A stretch of 64,000 nt of DNA from JADKIH01 sp031385005 (GCA_031385005.1 JANNBB010000008.1:62001-126000); one strand, 5' to 3'; counted from the first letter of the stretch, positions 8,841 to 18,453 are shown. Program-made: numbers and translations. The notes: generated from the letters alone by a model not told the origin.

Positions 8841-9845
8841 TTAACCCGCAATAGTACCAAATAATCTCATCCTGCTAATGCCTCCATCCGGAAAAATAGT
8901 CAGGCGAACATGCGTGAAAGGTCCATGGTTTGCGATTTCATTCTCAAAGAAATGCTCGTAATCAGCTTTCAATTTACTTTGCGGTAAAATGGTTGTCCAG
9001 TGAATTTTTTCCGATAACATATCTTTCTCTTCTAAAGTTGTCAATACACTTCCCTCAAGCATGCAACTATCCGGGTAATTACCTTTGAAGTGACAAGTAT
9101 CAATTAATATCTTTTGAATCAATCCTTTTTTTGCAAGTCTTACAATAACCCAATCTTTATTTCCGGGTGTTCTGTTTCTTTTTGTTTCCCATCCATCTCC
9201 CATATTAACTCCTCTTCCGGGCATGATGAGATTATCCATATGACTAAAAAACATGTCGTTGCATAAAATACTTTTTGCTCCGTTTTCTGCTGCTGCCAGA
9301 TTTACAATTTCATCTGCCCCAACTTTACTCCAGTCGCGAAAAACTTCTCCATATACTTTTAACCTAGCCACACCACCATCCGGATAAATATTTAAGCGCA
9401 AATGTGTGAATACTACCGGGTTTTGTATTTCAAAAAAATGCTGACTTCCCGGTTGTAAGGGTGACTTTGGAAGTATTTCTATCCATTTAATTTTGTCCGG
9501 ATCCAATGTCTCTTTTGTTTGCTCTACGATTGCTGCATCAACTGAAGCAAATGGAGGATGATTTCCCAGGAAGTGATTGGTGTCGATGTCCAACCCTTTA
9601 ATGATTCCTGAAGTTGCCAATTGAATGATACACCAGTCGTGTCCCGGTGTTCGCTTTCTTCGCGATTCCCATCCATCCATCCATTTACCGCGATCCGTAT
9701 ATTTATCGGGTATGAAAATTCCTCTTCCGGGTTTAAGCAGGTTTTCTTTCTCTGCAAAAAAGTCGTCACTGCATTGCAAAGCTTTACCCCCAAGACGTTC
9801 TGACGCAAGATCGATGAGAGTGATAAATGATTCAGTTTGTGGCAT
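8841..9845 (-). CDS. alc: allantoicase
   Basis: 334 residues made of two tandem allantoicase repeats of about 165 residues. Each holds the motif PGRG, then GWE(S/T)(R/K)R(K/N)RTPG, then an (D/N)TxHF(L/K)GN(H/Y)P strand. It hydrolyses allantoate to ureidoglycolate and urea. The ATG at 9845 is preferred; a TTG four codons upstream (9857) would also work. It is the first gene of the leftward operon alc-uraD-hiuH-DUF6986-puuD-FUSC, driven from the region that also faces the ABC transporter genes. Confidence 0.93.
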   Translation of the reverse strand: MPQTESFITLIDLASERLGGKALQCSDDFFAEKENLLKPGRGIFIPDKYTDRGKWMDGWESRRKRTPGHDWCIIQLATSGIIKGLDIDTNHFLGNHPPFASVDAAIVEQTKETLDPDKIKWIEILPKSPLQPGSQHFFEIQNPVVFTHLRLNIYPDGGVARLKVYGEVFRDWSKVGADEIVNLAAAENGAKSILCNDMFFSHMDNLIMPGRGVNMGDGWETKRNRTPGNKDWVIVRLAKKGLIQKILIDTCHFKGNYPDSCMLEGSVLTTLEEKDMLSEKIHWTTILPQSKLKADYEHFFENEIANHGPFTHVRLTIFPDGGISRMRLFGTIAG

Positions 9846-10207
9846 TTTAATATTCAATTTATTTAGTCCTGTGCGCGCTCTTAAATGGGTTGTTGTGAAG
9901 TAAAAAATTGTGTGTTAAAAGTAGATAAATTTTCCTGATGAAATTGCTATGATTGACTCTATGTGTTTTATAATTGTAGACTAGTTGTTGGTTTTAGCAT
10001 CTTCCATTGAATTAGTTTTTTTATGAAAAATAATATTTTATTTTTACAGTAATTAATACTTGATTTTAATATATATTTGAGAATTCGATGTTTTATTTAG
10101 CATAAATTCGCAATATGCTTATTTGCGTTTAATTTTAAAGTATTTCCGGATTTTGGTTTTGCTAATTAAATGAATTATACATCCACTACCGACAATATTG
10201 CAATTTA
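9846..10207. promoter_or_regulatory. divergent control region between the urate operon and the ABC transporter operon
   Basis: An A+T-rich stretch of about 360 bases without a supported gene. It must hold promoters for alc (leftward) and the transporter operon (rightward). TATATTTG at 10072-10079 fits the Bacteroidota -7 element TAnnTTTG for the rightward side, but no TTTG lies 19 bases upstream, so the assignment is weak. No regulator gene or clear operator palindrome was recognised nearby. Confidence 0.4.
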
Positions 10208-10981
10208 ATGAAATCGAAATTTCCAATTAAGTTAACGTTTTTGTTGCCACTAATTGTAATTTTATCAGGAACACTAATCTGGTTTTTCATTTGTAAACTA
10301 CAACTTGTTCCCGCTTACCAGCTTCCATCTCCCATCGATGTTTTAAGAAGTTTAAAAGAAGAAATAATTGCAGGCAGATTGTATAATGACATTATTGCGT
10401 CTCTTTGGCGTGTTACAATTGGTTTTGTAATATCCGCTTTTCTGGGTATTCCGTTTGGACTTTGGCTTGGACAAAATATGGTTGCAAGAAAAGCTCTTTC
10501 TCCAATTCTGAATTTCTTCCGGTTTCTTTCGCCTTTGTCTTGGATACCTTTTGCAATTCTTTGGTTTCATATCGGTGACAAGCCTGCAATATTTTTGTTG
10601 ATAATGGCAACGTTCTTCCCTCTTGTTATTTCTACAATGACAGCAGTTGCAGGTATTCCCGGTATTTTTTTTCGTGTTGCTAAAGATTATAATTATACAG
10701 GAAGGGAACTATTAACAAAAGTTACCTTTCCTGCTGTCTTGCCTCAGATCATTACAGCCATGCGCATATGTTATGGTATTGCCTGGGTGGTCATTGTTGC
10801 ATCCGAAATGGTTGGTTGCCGGGATGGACTTGGCTTTGGAATCTGGGACGCACGAAATGCACTTCGACTGGATACTGCTGTAAGTTATATGCTTGTCATT
10901 GGTTTGTTAGGTCTGCTAATGGATCGAATACTTTCACAATTGTCAAAAATGCCTAATGTTCGCTGGGGATATGATAGATAA
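10208..10981 (+). CDS. ABC transporter permease, nitrate/sulfonate/taurine class
   Basis: 257 residues with about six membrane helices and the BPD_transp_1 layout of SsuC/TauC/NrtB/ThiX permeases: the N-terminal LPSPIDVLRSLKEEI, SLWRVTIGFVISAFLGIPFGLWLG, and the coupling loop around AKDYNYTGRELLTKVTFPAVLPQI. It forms the inner-membrane channel for the two following gene products and overlaps the ATPase gene. The substrate cannot be read from the permease; its position back to back with the urate operon suggests a nucleobase, ureide or hydantoin. Confidence 0.85.
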   Translation: MKSKFPIKLTFLLPLIVILSGTLIWFFICKLQLVPAYQLPSPIDVLRSLKEEIIAGRLYNDIIASLWRVTIGFVISAFLGIPFGLWLGQNMVARKALSPILNFFRFLSPLSWIPFAILWFHIGDKPAIFLLIMATFFPLVISTMTAVAGIPGIFFRVAKDYNYTGRELLTKVTFPAVLPQIITAMRICYGIAWVVIVASEMVGCRDGLGFGIWDARNALRLDTAVSYMLVIGLLGLLMDRILSQLSKMPNVRWGYDR

Positions 10982-11744
10982 AGATTCTAAAAGCAAACTT
11001 ATTCTTCAAAATGTTTCGCATAGTTATGGCGAATTGTCTGTTTTGGAAAATTTAAATATTAACGTAAACCCCGGAGAGTTTGTTGTAATTGTGGGCCCTT
11101 CCGGTTGCGGAAAAACTACTTTACTAAATGTTTTATCAGGATATTTATTACCTGTTTCAGGAAACGTTCAACGGGATGGAATCGTTAGGACTGTCTATCA
11201 ACAGGACGGACTTTTCCCTTGGCTTACGGTTGCGGAAAATATAAGTATGGGTTTGCGTTCCATTGCCGATAAGTCTATTCGTGAAAACGAGTTGAGTAAA
11301 CTTTTTGAATTAATTCACTTAAAAGATTTTCACAATCACTACCCTCATGAACTATCCGGCGGAATGAAACAAAGGGTGGAATTAGCGAGAGTACTTGCAG
11401 GAGATTCTGATATTTTGTTAATGGATGAACCCTTTTCAGCATTGGACTATCAAACACGCCTTCGGATGAGGCATGAGTTAAACAGGTTATTAATTAAACG
11501 CCCTCGTACTGTTGTTTTTGTAACACACGATATCGAAGAAGCTACACAGTTAGCTGATCGGGTAATCGTTCTGTCAAATCGTCCTGCCCATATTTGTAAA
11601 GAGTTTAAAATTGATGCTCCACGGCCAAGAGAATTGACAAACCCTGTCGTTATTCAAGCTATGGATGCTGTTCTGACCGAACTTGGATTACATACTTTCA
11701 ACCATCCGGATATTTCTGAATTTGATTCAATCGATGGAAAATAA
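10971..11744 (+). CDS. ABC transporter ATP-binding protein (NrtD/SsuB/ThiZ-like)
   Basis: 257 residues from the ATG at 10971, which follows a GGGGAT stretch and overlaps the permease stop by 11 bases; an ATG at 10956 is also in frame. Walker A is GPSGCGKTT (42-50), followed by the Q-loop in QQDGLFPWLTV, the signature LSGGMKQR, Walker B ILLMDEPFSALD and a His switch in FVTHDIEEA. It energises the permease at 10208. Confidence 0.9.
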   Translation: MIDKDSKSKLILQNVSHSYGELSVLENLNINVNPGEFVVIVGPSGCGKTTLLNVLSGYLLPVSGNVQRDGIVRTVYQQDGLFPWLTVAENISMGLRSIADKSIRENELSKLFELIHLKDFHNHYPHELSGGMKQRVELARVLAGDSDILLMDEPFSALDYQTRLRMRHELNRLLIKRPRTVVFVTHDIEEATQLADRVIVLSNRPAHICKEFKIDAPRPRELTNPVVIQAMDAVLTELGLHTFNHPDISEFDSIDGK

Positions 11745-11818
11745 ATGTGAACAATTAAGTAATAATCGTCTTACCTTTTCAGACTTATTGTTGAATAGCA
11801 ACAAGTACTAATCGTGTT

Positions 11819-12883
11819 ATGAAATTAACGTATGTAAAAATTATTTTGGGCACACTGCTAGCGATAACAGCATTGGGTATTTTACGTTTTAACCCGTTGA
11901 AAAGTGTAAGTAATAATGCTCTACAAAGTGATTCAATACACGATGGACCCAATAATAAAGCAAAAAGATCATTAACGGTGGGATATTTGCCGGTTACTTG
12001 TCATTTAACATGTCCGGTGACTGACTTTGCCTCTAAAACAACCAATTCAAATACAAATTTCAATTCACAACGATTTTCGGATTTCCCTACAGTCGTTAGT
12101 GCTCTTCTGGCAAAATCTCTCCAGGCATCATTTATGAATCTCCCTCTTGCAATGAAGATGCGGGAAGACGGTGCGCCGGTAAAGGTTTGTTACCTCGGTC
12201 ACAGAGATGGTTCAGAACTCATCATTGCGAAAAATAACCAAGCAAAAAGTTTACGTGATCTGAAAGGAATGACAATTGCTTTTCCCAGTGCTTACAGCAA
12301 CCAGCGCGTCGTATTTTTACAATTGATGGAAGATCAAGGAATGAAGCCTGAAGAGATTGAAATGGTAATTATTCCTCCTCCCGACATGCTTACGTCTTTG
12401 GCTTCCGGTGCCATCGATGGCTTTTTTGTTGCTGAACCTATTTGTGCGAAGGCGGAAATAGAAGGTTTCGGTCGCATTTTATATATGACGAGAGATGTCT
12501 GGCCCAATTTTATCTCTTGTGTATTAGTCGTGCACGAAGATCTGATTAATGAGAACCCGGATGTCGTTCGTGATTTGATTCGAGGAATTGCTCAATCAGG
12601 AAAATGGGCAGAAACTCACAGAGCCGAAGCCGCCGAACTGGTGGCCCCTTATTATCGTCAGGATAAAAAACTTATGGACTTCGTCCTGACATCAACTCCT
12701 CATCGTGTAAGTTATGTAAACCTTACACCAGCTGTAGAGGAAATCCAGAAGATCCATAACATGGCAGTTAAAATGGGTGTGCTTAAAAAGAAAATGAACA
12801 TGGCAGATCTTATCGACAATACTTTCGTACCTGAATTAATTAATGATGTTCCAATTGACATAAAAAAAACGGTGGAAAAATAA
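11819..12883 (+). CDS. ABC transporter substrate-binding protein, NMT1/NrtA-like
   Basis: 354 residues. One N-terminal hydrophobic segment (about 5-23) without a lipobox Cys suggests an uncleaved membrane anchor or a Sec signal. The mature part is a type II periplasmic binding protein: GYLPVTCHLTCPV at the start of lobe 1, AFPSAYSNQRV, a hinge region with ASGAIDGFFVAEPICAKA, then ISCVLVVHEDLI. The CHLTC pair close to the expected ligand strand is unusual for nitrate or sulfonate binders. The gene follows the ATPase gene by 74 bases. Substrate unknown; a purine, pyrimidine or ureide is inferred from the neighbours. Confidence 0.8.
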   Translation: MKLTYVKIILGTLLAITALGILRFNPLKSVSNNALQSDSIHDGPNNKAKRSLTVGYLPVTCHLTCPVTDFASKTTNSNTNFNSQRFSDFPTVVSALLAKSLQASFMNLPLAMKMREDGAPVKVCYLGHRDGSELIIAKNNQAKSLRDLKGMTIAFPSAYSNQRVVFLQLMEDQGMKPEEIEMVIIPPPDMLTSLASGAIDGFFVAEPICAKAEIEGFGRILYMTRDVWPNFISCVLVVHEDLINENPDVVRDLIRGIAQSGKWAETHRAEAAELVAPYYRQDKKLMDFVLTSTPHRVSYVNLTPAVEEIQKIHNMAVKMGVLKKKMNMADLIDNTFVPELINDVPIDIKKTVEK

Positions 12884-12954
12884 TATTCGTTAATTTAGTC
12901 TACAAATTTTCTAAAAAAAGAATATTAAAAATAATAGAAATTTAATTGTTCGAT

Positions 12955-13071
12955 ATGAAAATGATATTCATTTTGTTTCCATTTTTATTGATAAAATCTT
13001 TTTCTTATTCTCAGGAATCATCAACTGTACAAACATATCCGAAAGTACAGGTTCATAAGGTGAGCTTGTGA
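12955..13071 (+). CDS. 38-residue secreted peptide or truncated remnant of an exported protein
   Basis: A short frame with ATG at 12955 and TGA at 13069-13071. The first 20 residues form a convincing signal peptide (Lys-rich start, hydrophobic stretch of Ile/Phe/Leu, then SYSQE), followed by about 18 polar residues ending KVQVHKVSL. It looks like the 5' end of an outer-membrane or secreted protein gene whose remainder is missing; no continuation was found before the convergent allantoinase gene. It could also be a genuine small exported peptide. It lies 71 bases after the ABC binding-protein gene on the same strand. Confidence 0.35.
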   Translation: MKMIFILFPFLLIKSFSYSQESSTVQTYPKVQVHKVSL

Positions 13072-13098
13072 ACTATCATCAATGAATCCATATTAATT

Positions 13099-14454
13099 TT
13101 ATTTGTCATATTTTAATAAAACATTACCTGAGTTTATCGCAGAAAATACCTTTCTATTATAAACAATTTTTCCGTTTACAATCGTTTGCTTTACTTCCCC
13201 CTTTAATCTCAGTCCTGCATAGGGTGTCTGTTTGTGCCTGTGATAAATGTCATTACCGGCGATCGAAAATTCTTTTTCGGGATCCCAGATTACAATATCT
13301 GCTTCAAAACCTTCAGTAATTTTTCCTTTTTTATGTTGCAATCCAAGAAAAGTTGCAGGGTTTTCGCTCATCCATTTACATAAATCTTTTAGCGTAATAC
13401 CGTGTTTTAATCCGGCAGTCCAGGTAACTGGCAACGAGAATTGTAATCCTGCAATTCCTCCCCATGCCTTCAATAAATTTCCGCTTTGAATCTCTTTTAA
13501 ATTAGGAGGTGCAGGAGAATGGTCGGTAGCAACAAAGTCTATTAAACCTTCTTTCAAAGCTTTCCAAAGCTGATCATTGTTTTTCTTCTCACGAATTGGT
13601 GGTGCGCATTTCAGTAACGTATTTTTATTTTCAATTTCTTCTGCACAAAAGAAAAGGTAATGAGGTGCAGTTTCAACAGTAAGTGGTAGTCCTTCTTTTC
13701 TCGCTTGCTCAATCATGGGCAAAGCTTCAGCCGATGAGAGATGCACGATGTGAACATGCCCCCCTGTTACTCTACACAAATTGATCATCGTTTCAATCGC
13801 CTTGTTCTCCCATGATCTCGGTCTGGATTGCAAGTAAGCAGCATAACTTCCCGGATTTTCAGTTAGCAATCTTGTGCCTTCGTGATTTTCACTCAACTCA
13901 CAATGCACGAGTAATGGCAAACCATATTCTTTTAATTTAAGTAATACATTCTTCAATTCCGCAGGATGTGTCTCCGGGAAATCATCGATGCCTGAATGCG
14001 TGAGAAATGCTTTTAAACCAAATACGCCTCCTTTCAATAGTTCATCAAGTTTATTTAGGTTGGCAGGAATTACTCCACCCCAAAATCCACAGTTAACATG
14101 TATTTTCCCTTCGGCTGCAACGAGTTTCATTTGTAAATTTTGAAGCGTCGTTGTCACCGGCGATGAATTAAGCGGCATATCGATGAGTGTGGTAATTCCT
14201 CCCGCAGCAGCAGCCATTGTCGCTGTATCAAATCCTTCCCATTCAGTCCTGCCGGGTTCATTTATATGCACATGCGGATCGATAAGTCCGGGCATCACAA
14301 CAAACTCTCTTGCATCCAGGTAGGTCTTAACTGAGGCAGTGGAGTCTCCTTTCACTATTTGGACAATCTTGCCTTCTGAAATCAGAATGGTGCCATCCAA
14401 CATACCTTCCGGTGTCAGTATTCGCTTGCTTCTTATGGCTAAATCAAAATTCAT
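13099..14454 (-). CDS. allB: allantoinase
   Basis: 451 residues from the ATG at 14454; a longer frame reaching 14718 overlaps xdhC and is not credible. Cyclic amidohydrolase motifs: GLIDPHVHINEPGRTEWEGF (zinc ligands and substrate loop), a Lys in GVFGLKAFL likely carbamylated to bridge the two metals, LVHCELSE, HIVHLSSAEA and the late Asp in FVATDHSPAPP. The NEPGRTEWEGF loop is typical of allantoinases rather than dihydroorotases or hydantoinases. It opens allantoin to allantoate, the substrate of allantoicase at 8841. Transcribed leftward, divergent from xdhC with 90 bases between starts. Confidence 0.92.
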   Translation of the reverse strand: MNFDLAIRSKRILTPEGMLDGTILISEGKIVQIVKGDSTASVKTYLDAREFVVMPGLIDPHVHINEPGRTEWEGFDTATMAAAAGGITTLIDMPLNSSPVTTTLQNLQMKLVAAEGKIHVNCGFWGGVIPANLNKLDELLKGGVFGLKAFLTHSGIDDFPETHPAELKNVLLKLKEYGLPLLVHCELSENHEGTRLLTENPGSYAAYLQSRPRSWENKAIETMINLCRVTGGHVHIVHLSSAEALPMIEQARKEGLPLTVETAPHYLFFCAEEIENKNTLLKCAPPIREKKNNDQLWKALKEGLIDFVATDHSPAPPNLKEIQSGNLLKAWGGIAGLQFSLPVTWTAGLKHGITLKDLCKWMSENPATFLGLQHKKGKITEGFEADIVIWDPEKEFSIAGNDIYHRHKQTPYAGLRLKGEVKQTIVNGKIVYNRKVFSAINSGNVLLKYDK

Positions 14455-14544
14455 TTCTTTCGTTAAACAGAACAAAAATAGAATTAAATTTCCGATGTAA
14501 TTAACCTCTCTAAAAAACCTTGGAAAATAAATTTTCTGCCCTCT

Positions 14545-15507
14545 ATGCAAGCAATTAATGTCTGGAATTTCATTCACAATCACCTGAATAATACAGAGTC
14601 CGTCATATTGCTTTGTGTAGTCGAAAGCCGGGGTAGCAGTCCCGGTCGCCCGGGATTCAAAATGGCCGTTTCTTCTACCGGTATGGCTGGCTCTATCGGC
14701 GGTGGCATCATGGAACATAAGTTTGTCGAACTGGCAAAAGAGAAACTGAAATCGCTTTCAGATATTTCCTTTCTTAAAAAACAAGTACATAGCAAATCAG
14801 CCGGAATAAACCAAAGCGGCATGATTTGTTCGGGTGAGCAAACAGTTATTTTTTTACCGGTGACAAGCCGGCATCAAAATGAAATCAAAAAAATAATAGC
14901 TTGTTTGGAAAGCGGCAGTCCCGGTTTAATAACCATTAACCCAGGTAGTATTTCTTTTTCTGAATATGAAAAAAATATTCCCGATTTCTCATTCAATGCT
15001 CAAACGGAATCTGATTGGAAATACACTGAAAGAATCGGTTTCATTAATCATCTTTTTATTATCGGTGGTGGTCATTGTGCTTTGGCATTATCTAAGCTAA
15101 TCAGTTCTCTTGATTTTCACATCTCCGTTATCGATGAAAGAGATGGCTTAAATACCATTGAGCAAAATACATTCGCTCACTCCAAAAAAATTGTAAATAA
15201 TTTCTCCGATCTCCGCGAAATTGTCCCCGGAGGACTAAATGTTTATGTTGTTATTATGACTTTCGGTTACCGTACTGATGATGTCGCATTTCGTGCCCTT
15301 GCCGAAAAGGAGTTTAAGTACATAGGAGTTTTGGGAAGTAAAGCAAAAATGCAAAAAATGTTCGAAGAATGGAGAAATGACAAGTTGCCGGAAAGGATAC
15401 TAAACAAACTTCATGCTCCCATTGGATTGCCAATAAACAGCCATACGCCAGAGGAAATTGCAGTGAGTATTGCAGGAGAAATAATAGCCATTAAAAATGC
15501 GCTATGA
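14545..15507 (+). CDS. xdhC: xanthine dehydrogenase maturation factor XdhC
   Basis: 320 residues with the two XdhC/CoxI blocks. The N-terminal domain has ESRGSSPGRPGFKMAVSSTG and GSIGGGIMEHK; the C-terminal Rossmann domain has FIIGGGHCALAL, then VIMTFGYRTDD, IGVLGSKAKMQKMFEE and PIGLPINSHTPEEIA. XdhC binds molybdenum cofactor and helps insert its sulfurated form into XdhB. It is separated from xdhAB by more than 10 kb but stays inside the purine cluster. Divergent from allB. Confidence 0.9.
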   Translation: MQAINVWNFIHNHLNNTESVILLCVVESRGSSPGRPGFKMAVSSTGMAGSIGGGIMEHKFVELAKEKLKSLSDISFLKKQVHSKSAGINQSGMICSGEQTVIFLPVTSRHQNEIKKIIACLESGSPGLITINPGSISFSEYEKNIPDFSFNAQTESDWKYTERIGFINHLFIIGGGHCALALSKLISSLDFHISVIDERDGLNTIEQNTFAHSKKIVNNFSDLREIVPGGLNVYVVIMTFGYRTDDVAFRALAEKEFKYIGVLGSKAKMQKMFEEWRNDKLPERILNKLHAPIGLPINSHTPEEIAVSIAGEIIAIKNAL

Positions 15508-15552
15508 TTTTTTATTTGAGTAATAGTTCTTTCGCTTTCCGGAATCGCTTTT

Positions 15553-16980
15553 TTAACTATTTCTTTTCATCAATCGATAATATAAAATTCCTGAAACAAA
15601 AAAACCTACAAACCAGGCATAATTATACAATCCGGATAACCAATTCGGAAAAAAATCTTTTTCAATAACACCAATTGTTGTAAAGAAGCCGGGAACATTC
15701 GGAAGTATACCGACCACTAGAGCTATCAGTGCATTTCTATTAAAACCATTTGTATAGGTATAGCGACCTTTATATGAATAAAGTTCGTCAACGATTAATT
15801 CCTTTTTGCGGATGAAGAAGTAATCGACAATCATAATTCCTCCAACCGGTCCCAAAAGACTCGAGTAAGCTATCAGCCAGGTAAAAATGTATCCATTCGG
15901 ATCAGCAATAAGCTTCCAGGGAAAAATCATTATTCCAATTATTCCGGTGATATAGCCGCCTTTTCGGAAATCAATTTTCGACGGTGCAAGATTTGAAAAG
16001 TCGTTGGCAGGACTTACAATATTAGCAGCTATGTTTGTCGCCAGCGTCGAAAGCGTAACTGCAATCATGGCAAAACTAACCAACATCTTACTTTCAAATT
16101 TACCCGCTAGTACCAATGGATCCCATATTGTATTGCCATATATAATCAATGTTGCAGAGGTGACAGCTACACCAATGAAGGCGAATAGTGTCATCGAAGG
16201 TGGTAATCCAATAGCTTGTCCAAGCACTTGCGCACGCTGACTCTTGGCATACCGTGTGAAATCAGGAATATTCAACGATAATGTTGCCCAATAGCCAACC
16301 ATTCCCGTTAAAGCCGGAAAGAAAAAAGTCCAAAACTCGCCGGACGAATGAAATTTCGATGGCTGAGCCAGTATCGGCCCAAGCCCATTCGCTGCAGATA
16401 TTGCCCAAAATAATAATGCCAATGCTGCCACAGGAAGGAAGATTGCCTTAAAGACGAGCAGTTTTCTAATACTTTCAACGCCGAGCTTGATTACATACAT
16501 ATTGAGTAGCCAGAAGAGAAAAAATGTAATTGCCGGTCCGGTCTGCAGGCCAAAAGATTCCGGAAAAACTGGTTGTAAATTATCAACTGCAGGAAACCAA
16601 ACTCGCAACATTTGATATAAAGCAAAACCACCAATCCAGGTTTGTATCCCAAACCATCCACAGGCAACAATAGCCCGTAACATTGCGGGAATGTTGGCTC
16701 CTTTAACACCAAAACTTGCCCGCGCTAAAACAGGAAATGGAATACCATATTTGGCTCCGGCATGGCCGTTTAAAATCATCGGCAGCAGAACAATGCTATT
16801 GCCCAGAAAAATAGTTAGAATAGCTTGCCACCAGTTCATCCCGCCTTCAATCAGCGAACTGGCAAGCATGTAGGTTGGAATACACAAACTCATGCTTATC
16901 CATAAAGCAGCATAGTTCCATGTATTCCACGTTCGCTGTTGCGGTTGAATAGGAGCGAGGTCTTCGTTTTGTAGCGACAT
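15553..16980 (-). CDS. NCS1-family nucleobase/allantoin:cation symporter
   Basis: 475 residues with about twelve membrane helices. NCS1 signatures include the N-terminal NYAALWISMSLCIPTYMLAS, ARASFGVKGANIPAMLRAIVACGWFGIQ and LNIPDFTRYAKSQ. The family brings in uracil, cytosine, allantoin, hydantoin or purines with Na+ or H+. Gene context (allantoinase, pyrimidine and purine enzymes) fits allantoin or uracil, and sequence reading alone cannot choose. It ends 46 bases from the convergent xdhC stop. 117 bases separate its start from the end of the aminotransferase gene upstream. Confidence 0.88.
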   Translation of the reverse strand: MSLQNEDLAPIQPQQRTWNTWNYAALWISMSLCIPTYMLASSLIEGGMNWWQAILTIFLGNSIVLLPMILNGHAGAKYGIPFPVLARASFGVKGANIPAMLRAIVACGWFGIQTWIGGFALYQMLRVWFPAVDNLQPVFPESFGLQTGPAITFFLFWLLNMYVIKLGVESIRKLLVFKAIFLPVAALALLFWAISAANGLGPILAQPSKFHSSGEFWTFFFPALTGMVGYWATLSLNIPDFTRYAKSQRAQVLGQAIGLPPSMTLFAFIGVAVTSATLIIYGNTIWDPLVLAGKFESKMLVSFAMIAVTLSTLATNIAANIVSPANDFSNLAPSKIDFRKGGYITGIIGIMIFPWKLIADPNGYIFTWLIAYSSLLGPVGGIMIVDYFFIRKKELIVDELYSYKGRYTYTNGFNRNALIALVVGILPNVPGFFTTIGVIEKDFFPNWLSGLYNYAWFVGFFVSGILYYRLMKRNS

Positions 16981-17097
16981 ATTGTGTTAAATATGCTGTG
17001 TAGTAAACATTCGTGAATTCGTGTAAATTACTTTTATAACATCAACACACGATGAAATACTTGTCTGAATTTGAATTGAATTTTCGAAATAAAAAAA

Positions 17098-18453
17098 TCA
17101 ATTAGTCACATGCTCATCAGCTATTGAAATGGCTTTTGAAATAATATCTAGACCTTCATCCATTTCTGCCTGATTAATACAAAGTGGGGGAGCAGTAAAG
17201 ATATAATTCCAACGCACAAAAGTAAACAAACCTAACTCCAGTAACTTCGCATTTACTTTATTCATTATGGACATTTCATCTGCTGAAGCATTCCATGGAG
17301 CCATCGGTTCTTTCGTTTTGCGATTCTTTACGATTTCAATACAACCCAATAATCCTGTTGTACGGTAATCGCCTATCGATGGATGACGGTCTTTCATTTT
17401 CTCAACCGATGCTTTCATATAGTTGCCCATCTTAGCCGCATTCTCAATGAGTTTTTCATCTTCATAAATCTGCAAAACTTCAACAGCTGCCGCACAAGCA
17501 ACGGCATGACCGGAATAGGTGAGTCCAAGAGGAAGCGGCTTATCGTTAAACTTCTCAATTAGTTCTTCTTTAATTATCATTCCACCAAGTGGAATGTATC
17601 CACATGTAAGCCCTTTCGCAAAGCACATAATATCCGGTACCACATCGTGGTGATTGACTCCAAACCATTTTCCGGTTCTGCCAAAGCCACTCATAACTTC
17701 ATCGCAAATCAAAATGATTCCATACTTATCTGCAATGGCTCTGATTTTTTTCCAATAACCAACAGGATATTTAATGCATCCACTCGAGCCACTTTCCCCT
17801 TCCATTAGAATTGCTGCAACATTACCCGGACCTTCATACTTGATTATGCGCTCCATGTGGTTAGCTGCATTTTCTGCACACTCTTCCGGTGTTGCACTGT
17901 TCCATGGACATCTGTAAAAATATGGATTCTCAACATGTACAAAATTGGGTGCACCTTGTCCGTCGTGCGGAATACCTCTTGGATCACCACTAGCCGACAT
18001 AGCTCCATAGGTGGCTCCATGATATCCCAGATAAAGTGTGATTACTTTATGACGTCCGGTATATAGCCGTGAAAACTTAATTGCATTTTCAATAGCTTCA
18101 GAACCTGCATTCGTGAAAAAAGTTTTTTTCAGAGAGCCCGGAGTAATCTCCGATAGTTTTTTTCCAAGTTCGCCGCGCGCTTGCGTAATCATTCCCGGGT
18201 GTACAAAACTCACCTCTTCCATCTGCCGCATGACTGCTTCCTTCACCCGCGGATGTCCATGCCCGATATTCATATTCATTAACTGAGAGGAAAAATCTAT
18301 ATAGCGCTTTCCACTCCTGTCAAATAAATTTACTCCTTTTGCACCTTTAATGTTTAAAGGGTTCAATCCCGCCTGTTTTGACCATGAAAAAACAGTATAC
18401 TCTAAATTGTTCTGAAGAATGATTTCTTTTTCCGAAAGTGTAGTAGTAAGCAT
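17098..18453 (-). CDS. class III omega-aminotransferase (beta-alanine/2-oxo acid type)
   Basis: 451 residues from the ATG at 18453; an upstream extension to 18513 is A+T-rich and lacks family similarity. PLP fold type I, class III: FTNAGSEAIENAIKFSR, GYHGATYGAMSASG, LICDEVMSGFGRTGKW and the PLP Lys in CFAKGLTCGYIPLGG. Class III enzymes with this layout transfer the omega-amino group of beta-alanine, 3-aminoisobutyrate, taurine or similar amines. It is followed upstream by a malonate-semialdehyde dehydrogenase gene, so beta-alanine from uracil breakdown is the most likely donor. Taurine is an alternative because the ABC system is of the Tau/Ssu class. Confidence 0.78.
   Translation of the reverse strand: MLTTTLSEKEIILQNNLEYTVFSWSKQAGLNPLNIKGAKGVNLFDRSGKRYIDFSSQLMNMNIGHGHPRVKEAVMRQMEEVSFVHPGMITQARGELGKKLSEITPGSLKKTFFTNAGSEAIENAIKFSRLYTGRHKVITLYLGYHGATYGAMSASGDPRGIPHDGQGAPNFVHVENPYFYRCPWNSATPEECAENAANHMERIIKYEGPGNVAAILMEGESGSSGCIKYPVGYWKKIRAIADKYGIILICDEVMSGFGRTGKWFGVNHHDVVPDIMCFAKGLTCGYIPLGGMIIKEELIEKFNDKPLPLGLTYSGHAVACAAAVEVLQIYEDEKLIENAAKMGNYMKASVEKMKDRHPSIGDYRTTGLLGCIEIVKNRKTKEPMAPWNASADEMSIMNKVNAKLLELGLFTFVRWNYIFTAPPLCINQAEMDEGLDIISKAISIADEHVTN

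Noticed and set aside
9846..10207. Purine riboswitch or operator ahead of the urate operon
   Set aside because: No conserved three-way-junction sequence or clear palindromic operator could be made out; only a weak -7 candidate.
14455..14718. N-terminal extension of allantoinase to 14718
   Set aside because: It overlaps the xdhC coding region on the other strand, and the amidohydrolase fold starts at the ATG at 14454.
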